A stretch of 64,000 bases of DNA from Saprospiraceae bacterium (GTDB lineage: Bacteria > Bacteroidota > Bacteroidia > Chitinophagales > Saprospiraceae). Under the pieces are notes generated by a model. That model worked only from the letters and a program-made list of their open reading frames with translations, ran no database searches and was not told where the DNA came from. The DNA lies in assembly GCA_016717105.1 (NCBI GenBank), contig JADKGF010000018.1, positions 1 through 64,000 of the forward strand, written 5' to 3'. This document shows positions 39,104 to 49,979 of this stretch, one piece after another (the stretch's first letter is position 1; the number at the start of each line of letters is the position of its first letter). Both the position numbers and the translations under genes were made by a program.

Positions 39104-40312
39104 ATGAAGAAGATTTGTTTATTTGGATGTTTATTTCTGACATTGATAGTTATGACAGCCATGGTCAAACCAGAAGCTTGGGGCTTTTATGGTCATCGGT
39201 TGATCAATAGAATGGCTGTTTTTACTTTACCACAAGAGTTGATTGTTTTTTACAAAAAGAACATTGATTACATGTCTGAACATGCAGTAGATCCTGATAA
39301 GCGGAGATATGCCACCAAACATGAAGGCGTGAGACATTATATAGATATCGATCATTGGGATAAAATTCCATTTCCGAATGTACCTCGTGATTTTGAAGAA
39401 GCCATCATCAAACATTGTAAAATTAAATTTATCAGCGGCACGGATTCTTTGTATTTTGATAAAGAAATCATTCGAGATTCAGTATTCTTGTCCACAAAAA
39501 GCTTTGGTGGTGTGCGATTAGCTATAGACTACCCTACTTTTGTAAAATATTGGAAAAAGGTCATCAAACCATTATATTATGAAGATGAATGGCGACTCTC
39601 AGGCTATGATTTAGATGAACTTTTTGGGACTACATATTTCCAAACAAACAAGGTGGATGTACTTATCGAAGATCATTTTTCACCTTATGGTATCGTGCCA
39701 TATCACTTAGAAAGTACGCAAAAAAAACTTACCAAGGCATTCGAAAATAAGGATTTGACAGCAATATTGAGAATTTCTGCAGAATTTGGACATTATATAA
39801 GGGATGCGCATGTGCCTTTACATACTACTTCAAATTATAACGGCCAACTTACTGATCAGGTTGGTATTCATGCTTTTTGGGAATCGCGAATTCCTGAATT
39901 ATTTGCCGAAAGAGAGTATGATTTTTTCGTTGGTAAAGCTACTTACATAGAAGATCCAAAGACGTTCTTCTGGAATATTATCATCAAAGCTCACACTCAT
40001 CTAGATAGTGTTTTAGCAATCGAAAAAAGACTCAGTAAAACATTTGATTCAGCTTTACAGTATTGCTATGATGAACGTTTGGGCCAAACAATCCGCATCC
40101 AATGCCCTGAGTATGCTGATGCCTACACCAAAGCGATGGGATCTATGGTTGAAGAGCAAATGAGATTGGCAATAAATGCTGTCGGTTCTTGTATCTACAC
40201 GGCTTGGGTAGATGCTGGTCAACCTATAATTGGAGAAATCGAAACACTTACCATCAAGGAAGAGCCTATTGTACCAGACAAAAACATCAAGGCTAGAGCG
40301 CATGATAATTAG
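39104..40312 (+). CDS. Secreted S1/P1-nuclease / zinc phospholipase C-like protein
   Basis: I choose ATG at 39104 over the upstream TTG, because it gives a clean signal peptide (MKKICLFGCLFLTLIVMTAM). The mature start WGFYGHRLINRMAV supplies Trp1 and His. Further metal ligands fit the family: EGVRHYIDIDHWD, EFGHYIRDAHVPLHT and GIHAFWES. The family hydrolyses phosphodiesters with three zinc ions. This Bacteroidota branch is usually named zinc-dependent phospholipase C, and its substrate is not proven. No T9SS tail, so it is probably periplasmic. Confidence 0.82.
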   Translation: MKKICLFGCLFLTLIVMTAMVKPEAWGFYGHRLINRMAVFTLPQELIVFYKKNIDYMSEHAVDPDKRRYATKHEGVRHYIDIDHWDKIPFPNVPRDFEEAIIKHCKIKFISGTDSLYFDKEIIRDSVFLSTKSFGGVRLAIDYPTFVKYWKKVIKPLYYEDEWRLSGYDLDELFGTTYFQTNKVDVLIEDHFSPYGIVPYHLESTQKKLTKAFENKDLTAILRISAEFGHYIRDAHVPLHTTSNYNGQLTDQVGIHAFWESRIPELFAEREYDFFVGKATYIEDPKTFFWNIIIKAHTHLDSVLAIEKRLSKTFDSALQYCYDERLGQTIRIQCPEYADAYTKAMGSMVEEQMRLAINAVGSCIYTAWVDAGQPIIGEIETLTIKEEPIVPDKNIKARAHDN

Positions 40313-40343
40313 GATGTGATAAGGACGGATTTTATTTTGTAAA

Positions 40344-40787
40344 TTATAATCCAGAATCCTTACAAGCATGACAGCTTATGAGCTTGATGCCTTGGTTTGT
40401 GATCACATATACCTCCGTGTAATAGAGTTTAAATTCGAGAGGCTTGCCTGCCATTTGCACACAGAAAGTTCCTTTACCCGTTACGACTGCAGTACTATCG
40501 ATCAATCTGACGTCAGATGAATGGACAATGATGTCATCATAACGCAGTTTGCCAGACGCCATATCTTCGAAGATCTCAGCCTTTGATTCTTTCCAACCAT
40601 TAGAATGAATATAATGCAGCTCATCATGAAATAAATTTTGAAGCGAATCCAATTGTTGATTTATAATCCAATTAAATTTTTTGATGTGGAGTGCTTGGAT
40701 GGTTTGGGAGATGTCTTGGGCTTTTGAAATATAAAACCCTAATACACTCAATAAATACACTAAAAAATATTTGGTTCTCGGTTTCAT
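40344..40787 (-). CDS. NTF2-like (DUF4440-type) exported protein
   Basis: The 147-residue protein has a signal peptide (FLVYLLSVLGFYISKAQ) and an NTF2-like fold pattern: QLDSLQNLFHDELHYIHSNG (strand-helix), SKAEIFEDMASG, VVTGKGTF and KLYYTEVYV. SnoaL/DUF4440 members bind small ligands or are enzymes. No catalytic assignment is possible. It converges on the S1/P1 gene with a 31-base gap. Confidence 0.75.
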   Translation of the reverse strand: MKPRTKYFLVYLLSVLGFYISKAQDISQTIQALHIKKFNWIINQQLDSLQNLFHDELHYIHSNGWKESKAEIFEDMASGKLRYDDIIVHSSDVRLIDSTAVVTGKGTFCVQMAGKPLEFKLYYTEVYVITNQGIKLISCHACKDSGL

Positions 40788-40802
40788 ATGGCATAAAAAA
40801 GA

Positions 40803-40830
40803 AGAAGTCAGGTTTTTGGGCCTGACTTCT
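40803..40830 (-). terminator. Rho-independent terminator after the TonB receptor gene
   Basis: The 10-bp perfect stem AGAAGTCAGG (40803-40812) pairs with 40821-40830. On the minus strand it is followed by TCTTTTTTAT. It ends the receptor transcript. Confidence 0.85.
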
Positions 40831-40856
40831 CTTGTAAAATATTAAAAGTATTATTA

Positions 40857-43800
40857 TTAATTGAATGTATATCTAACACCAATTTGTGCCTGCCATCTTG
40901 ATGCGAAATCTGAAACACTCCATCCAACAGGATTTGTATTTCTATAAGTAAATCCCTTTTTTGCAGTATCGATATTCAATAAAGATAAAGCCTGATTTGA
41001 GACAAAATATTGTCTTCCCCAATCTTTATTCAATAAATTAGTAAAATTAAATATGTCAAACGTCAACTGTAAACCATGTTTTTTATTGCCAATATTTGTG
41101 CCTAAATCTTGTATAATTCTTAGATCTACTTGATGTTCCCAAGGAGTAACTGCACCATTTCTTTCTGCGAACTGACCTCTTCTAGATTTAAGATAAGGAT
41201 CATTTTCGATAAAAGCATTCAAACTTGCCCATTGGTCAGCTGGAGAAGTTGTGACACCACCAACTGTATATGGTAATAGATTGATTTCACTAATAGATTT
41301 TGGCACATAAATCAAGTCATTAGAAAATGCACCATCACCATTGAAATCACTGCTACTATTATAAATATACGAAAAATGATTACCTGACCTTCCAGCATAG
41401 AAAATGTTAATTCCAGTACCAAAAGCTTCATTTCTACCATACTTAAACGTATAAGATAAAGCTCCTATTAAGCGGTGTGCTAATTGAAAATTTGAAATAG
41501 CTAAATCTGGATTATTTGCAGCAGAACTAGTCTGAACAAATTCCCAATTTGATAAAGCAGTACTGCTAGCCCCATCATTAATGGACTTAGCTTGACCATA
41601 AGTATATGCTGCCATTGCAGAGAAACCGTTATCAAACTGTTTGCTCAATTGGCCTGTCAAGGAGTAATTGAAACCTTCATTTGTGTTGCTTAATAAAATT
41701 ACATTAGTAAATGCTTTGTTTACTTTATCAGAAGATTTATATAATGCCCTTGTATCAGCACCGTGGCTATAAGAAGTATCTATCTTAGCAACAGAATTTT
41801 TAAGATTTATATCTGAGTACACAACATTGTTCAAGGTTTTTGAATAAATACCTTCAAGCGTTGCTATGATACCATATGGTAATTTAATGTCAGTAGCTAA
41901 GTTAAATCGTAAAACCTGAGGAAGTTTAAAATCTTTAGATACTAAATTCACCTCAACAGTTTTAGCAGCAGTACCAACATTTTTTGATTTGCAATTATTG
42001 GTTCAAAACCATTGTTATTATTCACTTCATTCGTTGGTGTATTTGTGTTGTCTTTAATATCAACTGTTCCGAAAAGCTTGCCGCTATTTGAAAATTGGTT
42101 AGACAACCAAACAAATGGTACTCTACCAGTAAATATTCCAACACCACCTCTAATCTGAAGGGATCTATCTTCACTAGCATCATAGTTAAATCCTAAGCGT
42201 GGTGACCAAAGCAATTGACCGCTAGGAGTGTTTGAGGTGGTCAAGTCTCCGAAAGCTGATGTTGTATCAATATCTGTATTTAATAATGGCTTATCACTAA
42301 TTATAGGCACATCCAACCTTAATCCAATAGTAGCTTTAAGTTTTGTAGAAACTTTAAACTCATCTTGAACATAAAATCCTAATTGCATTGCAGAAAATTG
42401 TGCTGAAGGTTGATCTACTCCTGGAACAATAGAATAAGTAGCTCTCGCTCTTGAAGGTTTATTATCAACAAAATCTTGAACATTATTAAAATCCCATCTA
42501 CCATTGTAATTATTAATAAATAAATTTCTGAATTTAAAAAACTCATTATGAGTTCCAATTGTAAATTGATGATTGCCTTTACTAAACTTCACATTATCAG
42601 TTATTTCAAAAATATCCTGATCTAATTCATTGGCTGTAGAAGATCTTTCTGATCCAAATTGAACTGAGTTTGTTGATTTACCATCAATATTATTGATTGT
42701 AATTTGCGGAAATAAACTGCCTTGTGTTTCTCTATTATCTCTAATTATAGAATAACCTACAATTAAGTTATTTGATATAGTATTCGTAATCTTACTTCTT
42801 AATTCAGCCACGGTAATATTCTGTGAGTTGTTAAATTTATATGCGTTATTACCAAAACGGAAGAAGGTACCTGAACGGCTCATATTGTCATCAAAAGCCT
42901 TGATATAATTATTACGTAAGGATATTTGATGGTTTTTGTTAATATTATAATCAAATTTTACTAAAAATTTATTGTTTTCAGTTAATGTATTAATTACACC
43001 GTAAGATCCTACATCATAATTCCACTTTTCTTTGGCAGTTTTAGCAATCAATTCTGCTGTAGCTAGTGATATTGAAGAACCTGTTTCACCAGCATTAAAT
43101 GTAGTTGGTGTGGAAATCCTTCCTACCTCGGCGTTTACAAAATAAAACAACTTGTTTTTTATCAATGCTCCTCCTAATCTAAAACCCATTTGGTTGTTTT
43201 TAAATTCTGTAGCCTTTAAGTTTGTAAGTACACTTTTTCCAATTGTATTCTGATTTCTTGTAAAAAAATAGACAGAGCCCTCAGTATTATTTGTCCCAGA
43301 GCGTGTAACAGCATTAACACCTCCTCCTGTAAAGTTGCCATAAGTAACGTCATATGGTGCTAAAACTACTTGAAGTTCTTGTATGGCATCAATTGAAATA
43401 GGCTGCGTATTTGCTTGGCCTCCTGGTGCTCCTGAACCACTCAATCCAAAAACATCATTATTAACTGCACCATCTATAGTAATGTTATTAAATCTATTAT
43501 TAGCACCACCAAATGAACTACCGTTAGCTTGAGGAGTCAACCTAGTAAAATCACTTAAACTTCTTGACAATGATGGCATAGTTTCTAACTGCCTTTTATT
43601 AATATTTGTACTTGCCCCAGTTCTTTTACTATTCAAAATATTATCTTTAGTACCTACAACTGTGATTTCGCTCAATGCTACTCCTGTTTCACTTACTTTA
43701 GTATTAAGAATAAATTCTTGTCCCAAGCTTAAATATACATTATTTTCTTGTGTTTCAGTGTATCCTACATAGCTAAATACTACATTATACGGTCCTCCTA

Positions 43801-44014
43801 CTCTTAAATTATTAAGTGAATAAGAACCATTTTCATTTGTCACAGTGCCGTACGTAGTCCCAGAAGGAACATGTGTTGCAACAATTGTTGCTCCGATCAA
43901 TGCTTCTCCTTTGTCGTCTGTAACTTTTCCGACCATACTTGATGTCGTCACCTGCGCCTGAACACCAAGTGCTAACAGCAGGAATAAAAAAATGTGTACA
44001 AATCTTGTCTTCAT
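40857..44014 (-). CDS. Oar-like TonB-dependent outer-membrane receptor, one frameshift
   Basis: Frame one (44014-41948) has a signal peptide (FLFLLLALGVQAQ), a carboxypeptidase-regulatory-like domain (about 25-105, VTDDKGEALIGATIVAT), a plug with ISIDAIQELQVVLAPYDVTYGNFTGG-type Oar motifs, and barrel strands. Frame two (41951-40857) completes the barrel and ends with VRYTF plus N, close to the usual aromatic end. The break is a T run at 41980-41985 (plus strand): one more base gives NQKNVGTAAKTVEVNLVSKDF. The restored length is about 1,050 residues. Oar-like receptors import or export large substrates; the ligand is unknown. Confidence 0.88.
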
Positions 44015-44359
44015 AAAACTTTGATTTTGGTTTGTCGCCTCCTGATGTCCATTTTTAAATCTCAGAAGTCAACGGTTAATTAATGATTGATTTGGTTAAA
44101 AAAATTTCCACAAAAGTAATCACTAAATATTAAAATAATGTTAATTTTTATATATAAAATTTATATATCTAACTACTATTCATCATATTTTTTATAATTT
44201 TATTTACTTTTATGCTTTCAATCAGTATAGTTCAATCATTTTGGGATTATTTTCTTTTCATATCAGATTTAAATGTAGTACATCAAAATAATTCAAATAT
44301 GCTGTTTGACTGGTTGCGTATCAAGAACCGACATTTAATTAATTTTTAAATATACACAA
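44015..44359. other. Divergent intergenic region between TonB receptor and lamin-tail gene
   Basis: This 345-base region carries promoters for both directions. A minus-strand -7 box is listed separately. The rest is AT-rich, with no ORF and no RNA-like structure that I recognise. Confidence 0.5.
44111..44118 (-). promoter_or_regulatory. Candidate -7 box of the TonB receptor gene
   Basis: TACTTTTG on the minus strand fits TAnnTTTG and lies 97 bases before the start codon, which leaves a long leader. No clear -33 box. Confidence 0.4.
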
Positions 44360-46111
44360 ATGAAAAAGTTTTTTACCTTATTGATGGCTGTTTTGTGGGT
44401 TACTTTTACTTCCTATGGCCAAATAGTTATTTCCGAAATTTCCTATAATCCACCTGAATCTGGAACGGATTCTTTGGAATACATCGAGATTTACAATGCC
44501 GGTAATGCCGGTGTAAATCTTAAGGATTATAAGTTCAGTAAAGGCGTTGATTTCACTTTTCCTGATACAACATTGGGCAGTCATAAATATTTGCTTATTG
44601 TAAAACATGCCAGAGCCTTCAATGCAGTGTACAAAATAAATGCCTTGGAATGGAGTCCTACAAATCCTTTATCTACAAGCAACACATTATCTAATAGCGG
44701 TGAAATCCTTGAAATCGTAGATGTTAACGGCAACATTCAGATGTCTTTTAAGTATGAGAAAGTCGTACCTTGGCCTACGTTTGCAGAAGGTACAGACGGC
44801 GGCGGTGCATCGATCGAAATATGTGACTTGGCCGCAGATCCTTCTGTAGGTAGCAATTGGAAGGCCTCGTTGCATGACTTTGGCGTGGAGCTTAATGGCA
44901 AAAAGATATTCGGTACACCTAATGCAGTCAATTCTATCACTGAATGTGTTGCACATGCTGACCACGTAATAGAAGTGTCGTCAAATGTATTTACGCCTAA
45001 AGATATCACTATTGATGTAAATCAAACAGTGAGATGGGAAAACAAAGGCGGAAGTCATAATGTAAATGGTAGCCAAGCCACATTCCCAAATAATCCAGAG
45101 AGCTTTGGAAATGGCGCAGCTTGAGCTACATCTTGGACTTATGATTTTAAATTTACAAAACCAGGAAAATACGATTACCAATGCGATCCACATGCATCAT
45201 TGGGAATGGTTGGAACTGTGACGGTCAAATCACCAGTTGTTGTTGATCTTTATCCATTGAGAACAATTGCACAATTAAAAGGTGTAAATGCTGATGGTGT
45301 TGCAGATTCTCTTGGTGTCAAATGTACGATCAAAGGAGTAGTATATGGAATCAATTTTAGACCTGCTGGCTTACAGTTCACTATAATCGATGCGCAAAAC
45401 AAAGGACTCGGTGTATTTAATTCTAACAATAATTTAGGATATACTGTAAAGGAAGGCGACGAAGTTCAGGTAAAAGGTACTGTTGCACAATTCAGAGGTT
45501 TATCACAACTTACAGCAGATTCTCTAAAAGTACTTTCTACTGGAAATACGCTCGTAACACCAAAAGTATTAACAAATCTATCTGAAAATGATGAGTCTTC
45601 ATATGTTCAAATCAAGAATGTAAGTTTTGCTGATCCAACACAATGGACAGGAACTGGTTCAGGATTTAATATGACAATGACCGATGGAACCAACAATTTT
45701 ACAGTAAGAGTAGCAAATGTAACAGATGCTTATGCATTGTCATTGCCATCCGGAACTACATTTAATGTAACTGGTATTTTGACACAATTTGCAGCTACCA
45801 CTTCTGCACCTTTTGCAGATGGATATCAATTACAGCCGAACTATTATACAGATTTTGTGGCTACATCAGCAAGCAAAGACCTAGAATTGGATGCTGCTTT
45901 ATCAGTTTCTCCAAATCCAGTTTCAAACGTACTGACAATCTCTACTTCGGCTCAGCCAGAAATTTTAGAAGTATATAATACCATTGGTCAATTGATCAAC
46001 AAAGCTCCGTTTACAAATACGATAGACTTTTCAAATTTTAACGGTGGTATATATATCATCAAAGTGATAAAAGGAGAGAAATCATCTTCATTAAAAATAG
46101 TTAAAATGTAG
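44360..46111 (+). CDS. Secreted lamin-tail / cupredoxin-like / DUF5689-like protein with T9SS domain, interrupted by an in-frame TGA
   Basis: Frame 44360-45124 has a signal peptide (LLMAVLWVTFTSYGQ) and a lamin-tail domain (IVISEISYNPPESGTDSLEYIEIYN), then the start of a cupredoxin-like domain (NVFTPKDITIDVNQTVRWENKGGSHNV). A TGA at 45122-45124 interrupts it. The same frame goes on directly with ATSWTYDFKFTKPGKYDYQCDPHASLGM, where His and Cys fit a type 1 copper site. The 45200 frame has a nucleic-acid-binding-like OB domain (VKGTVAQFRGLSQLTADS) and a T9SS tail (ALSVSPNPVSNVLTI to SLKIVKM). A Gly codon GGA is a plausible original of the TGA. Confidence 0.82.
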
Positions 46112-46144
46112 TATTTGATTACATTTTAAGGAAATTTAATCTAT

Positions 46145-46186
46145 AAAAATGGTGGTTTGGTATAATGCCCGACCTCCATTTTTATT
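46145..46186 (+). terminator. Rho-independent terminator after the lamin-tail gene
   Basis: AAAAATGGTGG (46145-46155) pairs with CCTCCATTTTT (46173-46183) with one mismatch, followed by more T. Confidence 0.75.
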
Positions 46187-46193
46187 TTAATTA

Positions 46194-46201
46194 TAATTTT
46201 G
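46194..46201 (+). promoter_or_regulatory. Candidate -7 box of the M16 peptidase pair
   Basis: TAATTTTG lies 38 bases before the start at 46239, directly behind the preceding terminator, and fits TAnnTTTG. Confidence 0.45.
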
Positions 46202-46238
46202 GACAATTTTTTTTTGATACATAAAAACAACATTTTCA

Positions 46239-47561
46239 ATGAACAGATTTTTAATACCAGTTTTCCTGTTGACTTGGATTTCAATGGCTCAGGCCCAGTT
46301 GAATAAGATCAACTTTCAGGAATTCACCTTGGATAACGGACTTCATGTCATTCTTCATCAGGACAAAAGCACGCCTATCGTTGCTGTATCGGTCATGTAC
46401 CATGTTGGTTCTAAGAATGAAAATCCAGAACGTACGGGATTTGCCCATTTTTTTGAACACCTATTATTCGAAGGATCAGAGAATATCAGTCGTGGTGAAT
46501 ATGACAAATACATAGAAAAAGCAGGTGGCACGCTTAATGCTAACACGTCTATGGATCGTACGTATTACTTTGAGATTTTACCATCCAACCAACTTGAATT
46601 AGGACTTTGGCTCGAATCAGAAAGAATGCTCCACGCCAAAGTAGAAAATGTAGGTATAGAAACCCAAAGACAAGTGGTAAAGGAAGAACGAAGACAACGT
46701 ATTGACAATCAACCTTATGGTTCGTTTTTGGAACAAATCATGAAACGAGCCTATAAAACGCATCCATATAAATGGCCAGTAATTGGTTCTATGGCACACC
46801 TAGATGCAGCAGAAGAGAAAGACTATAAAAACTTCTATAAAGACTTCTATGTACCTAACAATGCCATCATTTCGATAGCGGGAGACATAGATTATGAAAA
46901 TGCGAAAGCTTTGGTTACCAAATACTTCTCAACTATACCAAAAAGTATGAAGCCAATCTACAGACCTACAGTAGTAGAGCCTGCATTGGGTGGTGAAGTG
47001 AGAGATACATTTTATGACAATATCCAGCTTCCAGCAGTGCTTATGGCCTACCGAATTCCTGCTGCGGGCACACCTGAATATTATGCGGTATCTATGTTGG
47101 GTACTTTGTTATCTCAAGGTGAATCTTCTCGATTACAACGTGCCTTGGTGGATGACCAGCAAAAAGCAGTAGCTGTAGGTAATTTCCCACTAGATCTTGA
47201 AGATCCAGGTGTCTCTATCGCATATGGTATATGTAGTATGGGAACTGATGTACTCGATGCCGAAAAGTCTATCACAGCGGAAATCGATCGTATAAAAACA
47301 GAACCTATCGGCGATGAAGAGTTTCAAAAATGGAGCAATCAGGTAGAAAATGACTTTGTGACTTCCAATTCAAGAGTAGCAGGTATAGCAGAGTCATTGG
47401 CAAATTATAAAATGTATTATGGTGACGCCAATCTTATCAATACAGAATTGCAAAGATATCTTGCTGTAACGAAGGATGACATCAAAAATGCAGCCATTAA
47501 ATATTATAACAATAATAACAGAGTGGTACTTCATTATTTGCCAAAGCCTGTAAATCCATAA
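46239..47561 (+). CDS. M16 zinc peptidase, catalytic subunit
   Basis: The 440-residue protein has a signal peptide (IPVFLLTWISMAQAQ) and the inverted zinc motif HFFEH in GFAHFFEHLLFEG (about residues 70-74). The distal Glu lies in VVKEERRQRIDNQPYG about 75 residues later. The length is that of single M16B subunits such as mitochondrial processing peptidase-like PqqL/YmxG. It is exported, presumably periplasmic. Its gene is 45 bases before a second M16 gene lacking the zinc site, so the two likely form a heterodimer. Confidence 0.92.
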   Translation: MNRFLIPVFLLTWISMAQAQLNKINFQEFTLDNGLHVILHQDKSTPIVAVSVMYHVGSKNENPERTGFAHFFEHLLFEGSENISRGEYDKYIEKAGGTLNANTSMDRTYYFEILPSNQLELGLWLESERMLHAKVENVGIETQRQVVKEERRQRIDNQPYGSFLEQIMKRAYKTHPYKWPVIGSMAHLDAAEEKDYKNFYKDFYVPNNAIISIAGDIDYENAKALVTKYFSTIPKSMKPIYRPTVVEPALGGEVRDTFYDNIQLPAVLMAYRIPAAGTPEYYAVSMLGTLLSQGESSRLQRALVDDQQKAVAVGNFPLDLEDPGVSIAYGICSMGTDVLDAEKSITAEIDRIKTEPIGDEEFQKWSNQVENDFVTSNSRVAGIAESLANYKMYYGDANLINTELQRYLAVTKDDIKNAAIKYYNNNNRVVLHYLPKPVNP

Positions 47562-47606
47562 TTTTATTCAACACTTTTTTAATTAGTATAATAATAACAA
47601 TACATA

Positions 47607-49724
47607 ATGAAGAAATTAATTTTTGCATTCAGCGTAATATTCTTTTTCACCCAATGTGCTAAAAAAACAATAGAAACGGCAAGTAATGTCCAACAAAACC
47701 AAGTGGACAAATCTTGGCGAAAAATGGCACCAGCACCAGCCGCTGCAAGAGATATCCAATTGGGTGCATATTCCACTTTTGACCTTGCGAATGGTTTGAA
47801 GGTCATCGTAGTAGAGAATCATAAGTTGCCAAAAGTATCTTATCAGCTTTCGCTCAATAATGAAGCGCTTATCGAAGGTGACAAAGCAGGATATACCAGT
47901 TTTGCTGGTGAACTAATCAATAAAGGTACAAAAAACAGAACTAAAGCCCAGATCGATGAGTCTATCGACTTTATAGGCGCAGATTTGAGTACTTCGGCTT
48001 CAGGTATCTTTGCAAGTTCACTCAAAAAGCACGGAGACAAATTGCTCGAAATCATGACAGACGTGTTGTACAATCCTACTTTTCCGAAAGAAGAATTTGA
48101 AAAAGTACGTAAGAGAACAGCATCAAATTTGGCATCTTCCAAAACCAATCCTGAAGCCATCGCAAGCAATATACGAAGTATTGTAAACTTTGGCAGTAAT
48201 CATCCTTACGGCGAAGTGCAAACAGATGAGACCATCAAAAACATCACCGTAGATGACTGCGTAAAATATTATAATACCTATTTCAAACCCAATAATGCTT
48301 ATTTAGTCATCGTGGGAGACATCACTCCTGAAGAGGCAAAAGCACAGGCTAACAAATATTTTAGCAAGTGGGAAAAAGGAACAATCCCATCATTCAATTA
48401 TAATACACCAACTCCTGTCAAAGGTGCCCAAGTTCGTTTCGGTAATAAAGATGGCGCAGTACAATCTGTCATTAATATCTCTTATCCAGTAGATATGAAA
48501 CCAGGAAGTGCAGATGCAATCAAAGCCAGTTTGATGAATTCAATCCTTGGTGGTGGTATATTTAGTGGTCGATTAATGCAAAATCTAAGAGACAAGAAAG
48601 CATACACATATGGCGCGAGATCAAATATCTCTACAGACAAATTATTAGGTAATTTTAATGCTTTTGCCAGTGTAAGAAATGAAGTGACCGATAGTTCTGT
48701 TACCGAATTTTTGTATGAAATGAACAGAATCGTAAAAGAACCTGTAAGTGAGTCAGATCTAAAACTTGCCAAGAGCAGTACAGCAGGTAATTTTGGCCGA
48801 TCACTTGAGTCTCCACAGACTATTGCAAATTTCGCACTCAACACTTTCCGTTACAATTTGCCGAAAGACTATTACAATAATTATCTCAAAAATGTAGATG
48901 CAGTAACCGTAGGTGATATTCAGGCAATGGCTTCAAAATACATCAGACCTGAAAATTGTAATATCGTCGTTGTAGGTAATAAAGATAATGTAGCAGACAA
49001 ATTGAAGAAATTTGATGCAGATGGCGAATTAGATTTTTATGATGCTTTTGGCAAAAAAATAGAAACCAACAATGTAGCTTTATCGGCAGACATCACAGCA
49101 CAAAGTGTGATTGAAGATTATATCGAAGCACTTGGTGGATCTGCAAAATTGAAAGCAGTAAAGACTTTGCAACTTGGTATGAAGGCAAGTATGATGGGAC
49201 AAGAAGCGTCATTCGAAACATACCAAATGGCTCCTGACAAGTATGCAAGCAAGATGCAAATGATGGGCATGGTAGTCCAAGAGCAGAAATATAATGGCGT
49301 CAAAGCATCTGTAGGTCAAATGGGTAAAAACCAGATTTTGACAGAAGGAAGTGAATTGGCCGAAATCAAAAAGCAAGCCATCTTGTTTGAACAACTTAGA
49401 TATAATACCACTGGATACAAAATGGAACTCAAAGGCATTGAAAATGTTGAAGGTTCTAATTGTTACAAGTTGGTTGTGACAGATCCAATGGAAAAACAAA
49501 CCACTGAATTTTATGATGTAAAATCAGGATTGCTAATGCGCACAGTAAGCGCTAGTGAAAAGATGACAATGACCATTGATTATAAGGATTATAAAGCAGT
49601 TGATGGTATTATGATCCCACACACTAGTTCTATAAGTGGAGTAATGCCTACAGCGCTTGTGATGGAAGCAACCAATGTTGCGATCAATAAAGAAATATCT
49701 CCGGATACTTTTAAGGTAGAATAA
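47607..49724 (+). CDS. M16 peptidase-like non-catalytic subunit with C-terminal LolA-like domain
   Basis: The 705-residue protein is a predicted lipoprotein (IFFFTQCAKK, Cys near 14). Two M16 halves (about 45-470) lack HxxEH: the corresponding stretch reads SFAGELINKGTKN. It should be the partner of the active subunit upstream. Residues about 500-705 form a beta-rich domain (VIEDYIEALGGSAKLKAVKTLQL, YMGxE..., YKDYKAVDGIMIPHT) that resembles LolA/LolB-type or outer-membrane lipoprotein-sorting folds. The fold assignment is by pattern only. The gene is intact over 2 kb. Confidence 0.85.
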   Translation: MKKLIFAFSVIFFFTQCAKKTIETASNVQQNQVDKSWRKMAPAPAAARDIQLGAYSTFDLANGLKVIVVENHKLPKVSYQLSLNNEALIEGDKAGYTSFAGELINKGTKNRTKAQIDESIDFIGADLSTSASGIFASSLKKHGDKLLEIMTDVLYNPTFPKEEFEKVRKRTASNLASSKTNPEAIASNIRSIVNFGSNHPYGEVQTDETIKNITVDDCVKYYNTYFKPNNAYLVIVGDITPEEAKAQANKYFSKWEKGTIPSFNYNTPTPVKGAQVRFGNKDGAVQSVINISYPVDMKPGSADAIKASLMNSILGGGIFSGRLMQNLRDKKAYTYGARSNISTDKLLGNFNAFASVRNEVTDSSVTEFLYEMNRIVKEPVSESDLKLAKSSTAGNFGRSLESPQTIANFALNTFRYNLPKDYYNNYLKNVDAVTVGDIQAMASKYIRPENCNIVVVGNKDNVADKLKKFDADGELDFYDAFGKKIETNNVALSADITAQSVIEDYIEALGGSAKLKAVKTLQLGMKASMMGQEASFETYQMAPDKYASKMQMMGMVVQEQKYNGVKASVGQMGKNQILTEGSELAEIKKQAILFEQLRYNTTGYKMELKGIENVEGSNCYKLVVTDPMEKQTTEFYDVKSGLLMRTVSASEKMTMTIDYKDYKAVDGIMIPHTSSISGVMPTALVMEATNVAINKEISPDTFKVE

Positions 49725-49734
49725 ATCTTTCAAT

Positions 49735-49770
49735 AATAGCCGGATGAAGATATCATTCATTCGGCTATTT
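49735..49770 (+). terminator. Rho-independent terminator after the M16 pair
   Basis: AATAGCCGGATGAA (49735-49748) pairs with 49756-49769 with one mismatch, followed by a T stretch. It may serve both strands, as tilS converges on it. Confidence 0.8.
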
Positions 49771-49816
49771 TATAAATTCAAAAGAGTAACAATCAAAAAG
49801 ACTTTTTGAAAACAGA

Positions 49817-49972
49817 CTAATCCTCTCCTACTGCTGGCGTTTTTGTAATTTTTATACAAGTTTTTGCATCATGATCTATTCTCGCACCATCTGAAATCCC
49901 AGCCATCAATACAGCTTTTATAACTCCATTCGCTTCAATTACTAAAACTTCTTCCTTTTCAAATAGTGACAT
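49817..49972 (-). pseudogene. tilS: Detached C-terminal piece of tilS
   Basis: A 51-residue frame (MSLFEKEEVLVIEANG, then VLMAGISDGARIDHDAKTCIK) begins 7 bases after the tilS stop. It matches the far C-terminus of Bacteroidota TilS, where a KxSLFEKE block is followed by a V(x)xxRISDxxRID...IKIT end. The missing link of about 30 residues (the GDRF.PFGM..K.vSDY segment) is absent from the window. It is therefore more likely the tail of a damaged tilS than an independent small gene, although an independent micro-protein cannot be excluded. Confidence 0.6.
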
Positions 49973-49979
49973 TTTGCGA

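Noticed and set aside
45122..45124. Alternative genetic code with TGA read as Gly
   Set aside because: TGA ends many genes in the window at the expected place (for example the histidine kinases at 13560 and 15637). Only one internal TGA interrupts a conserved domain in an otherwise good gene.
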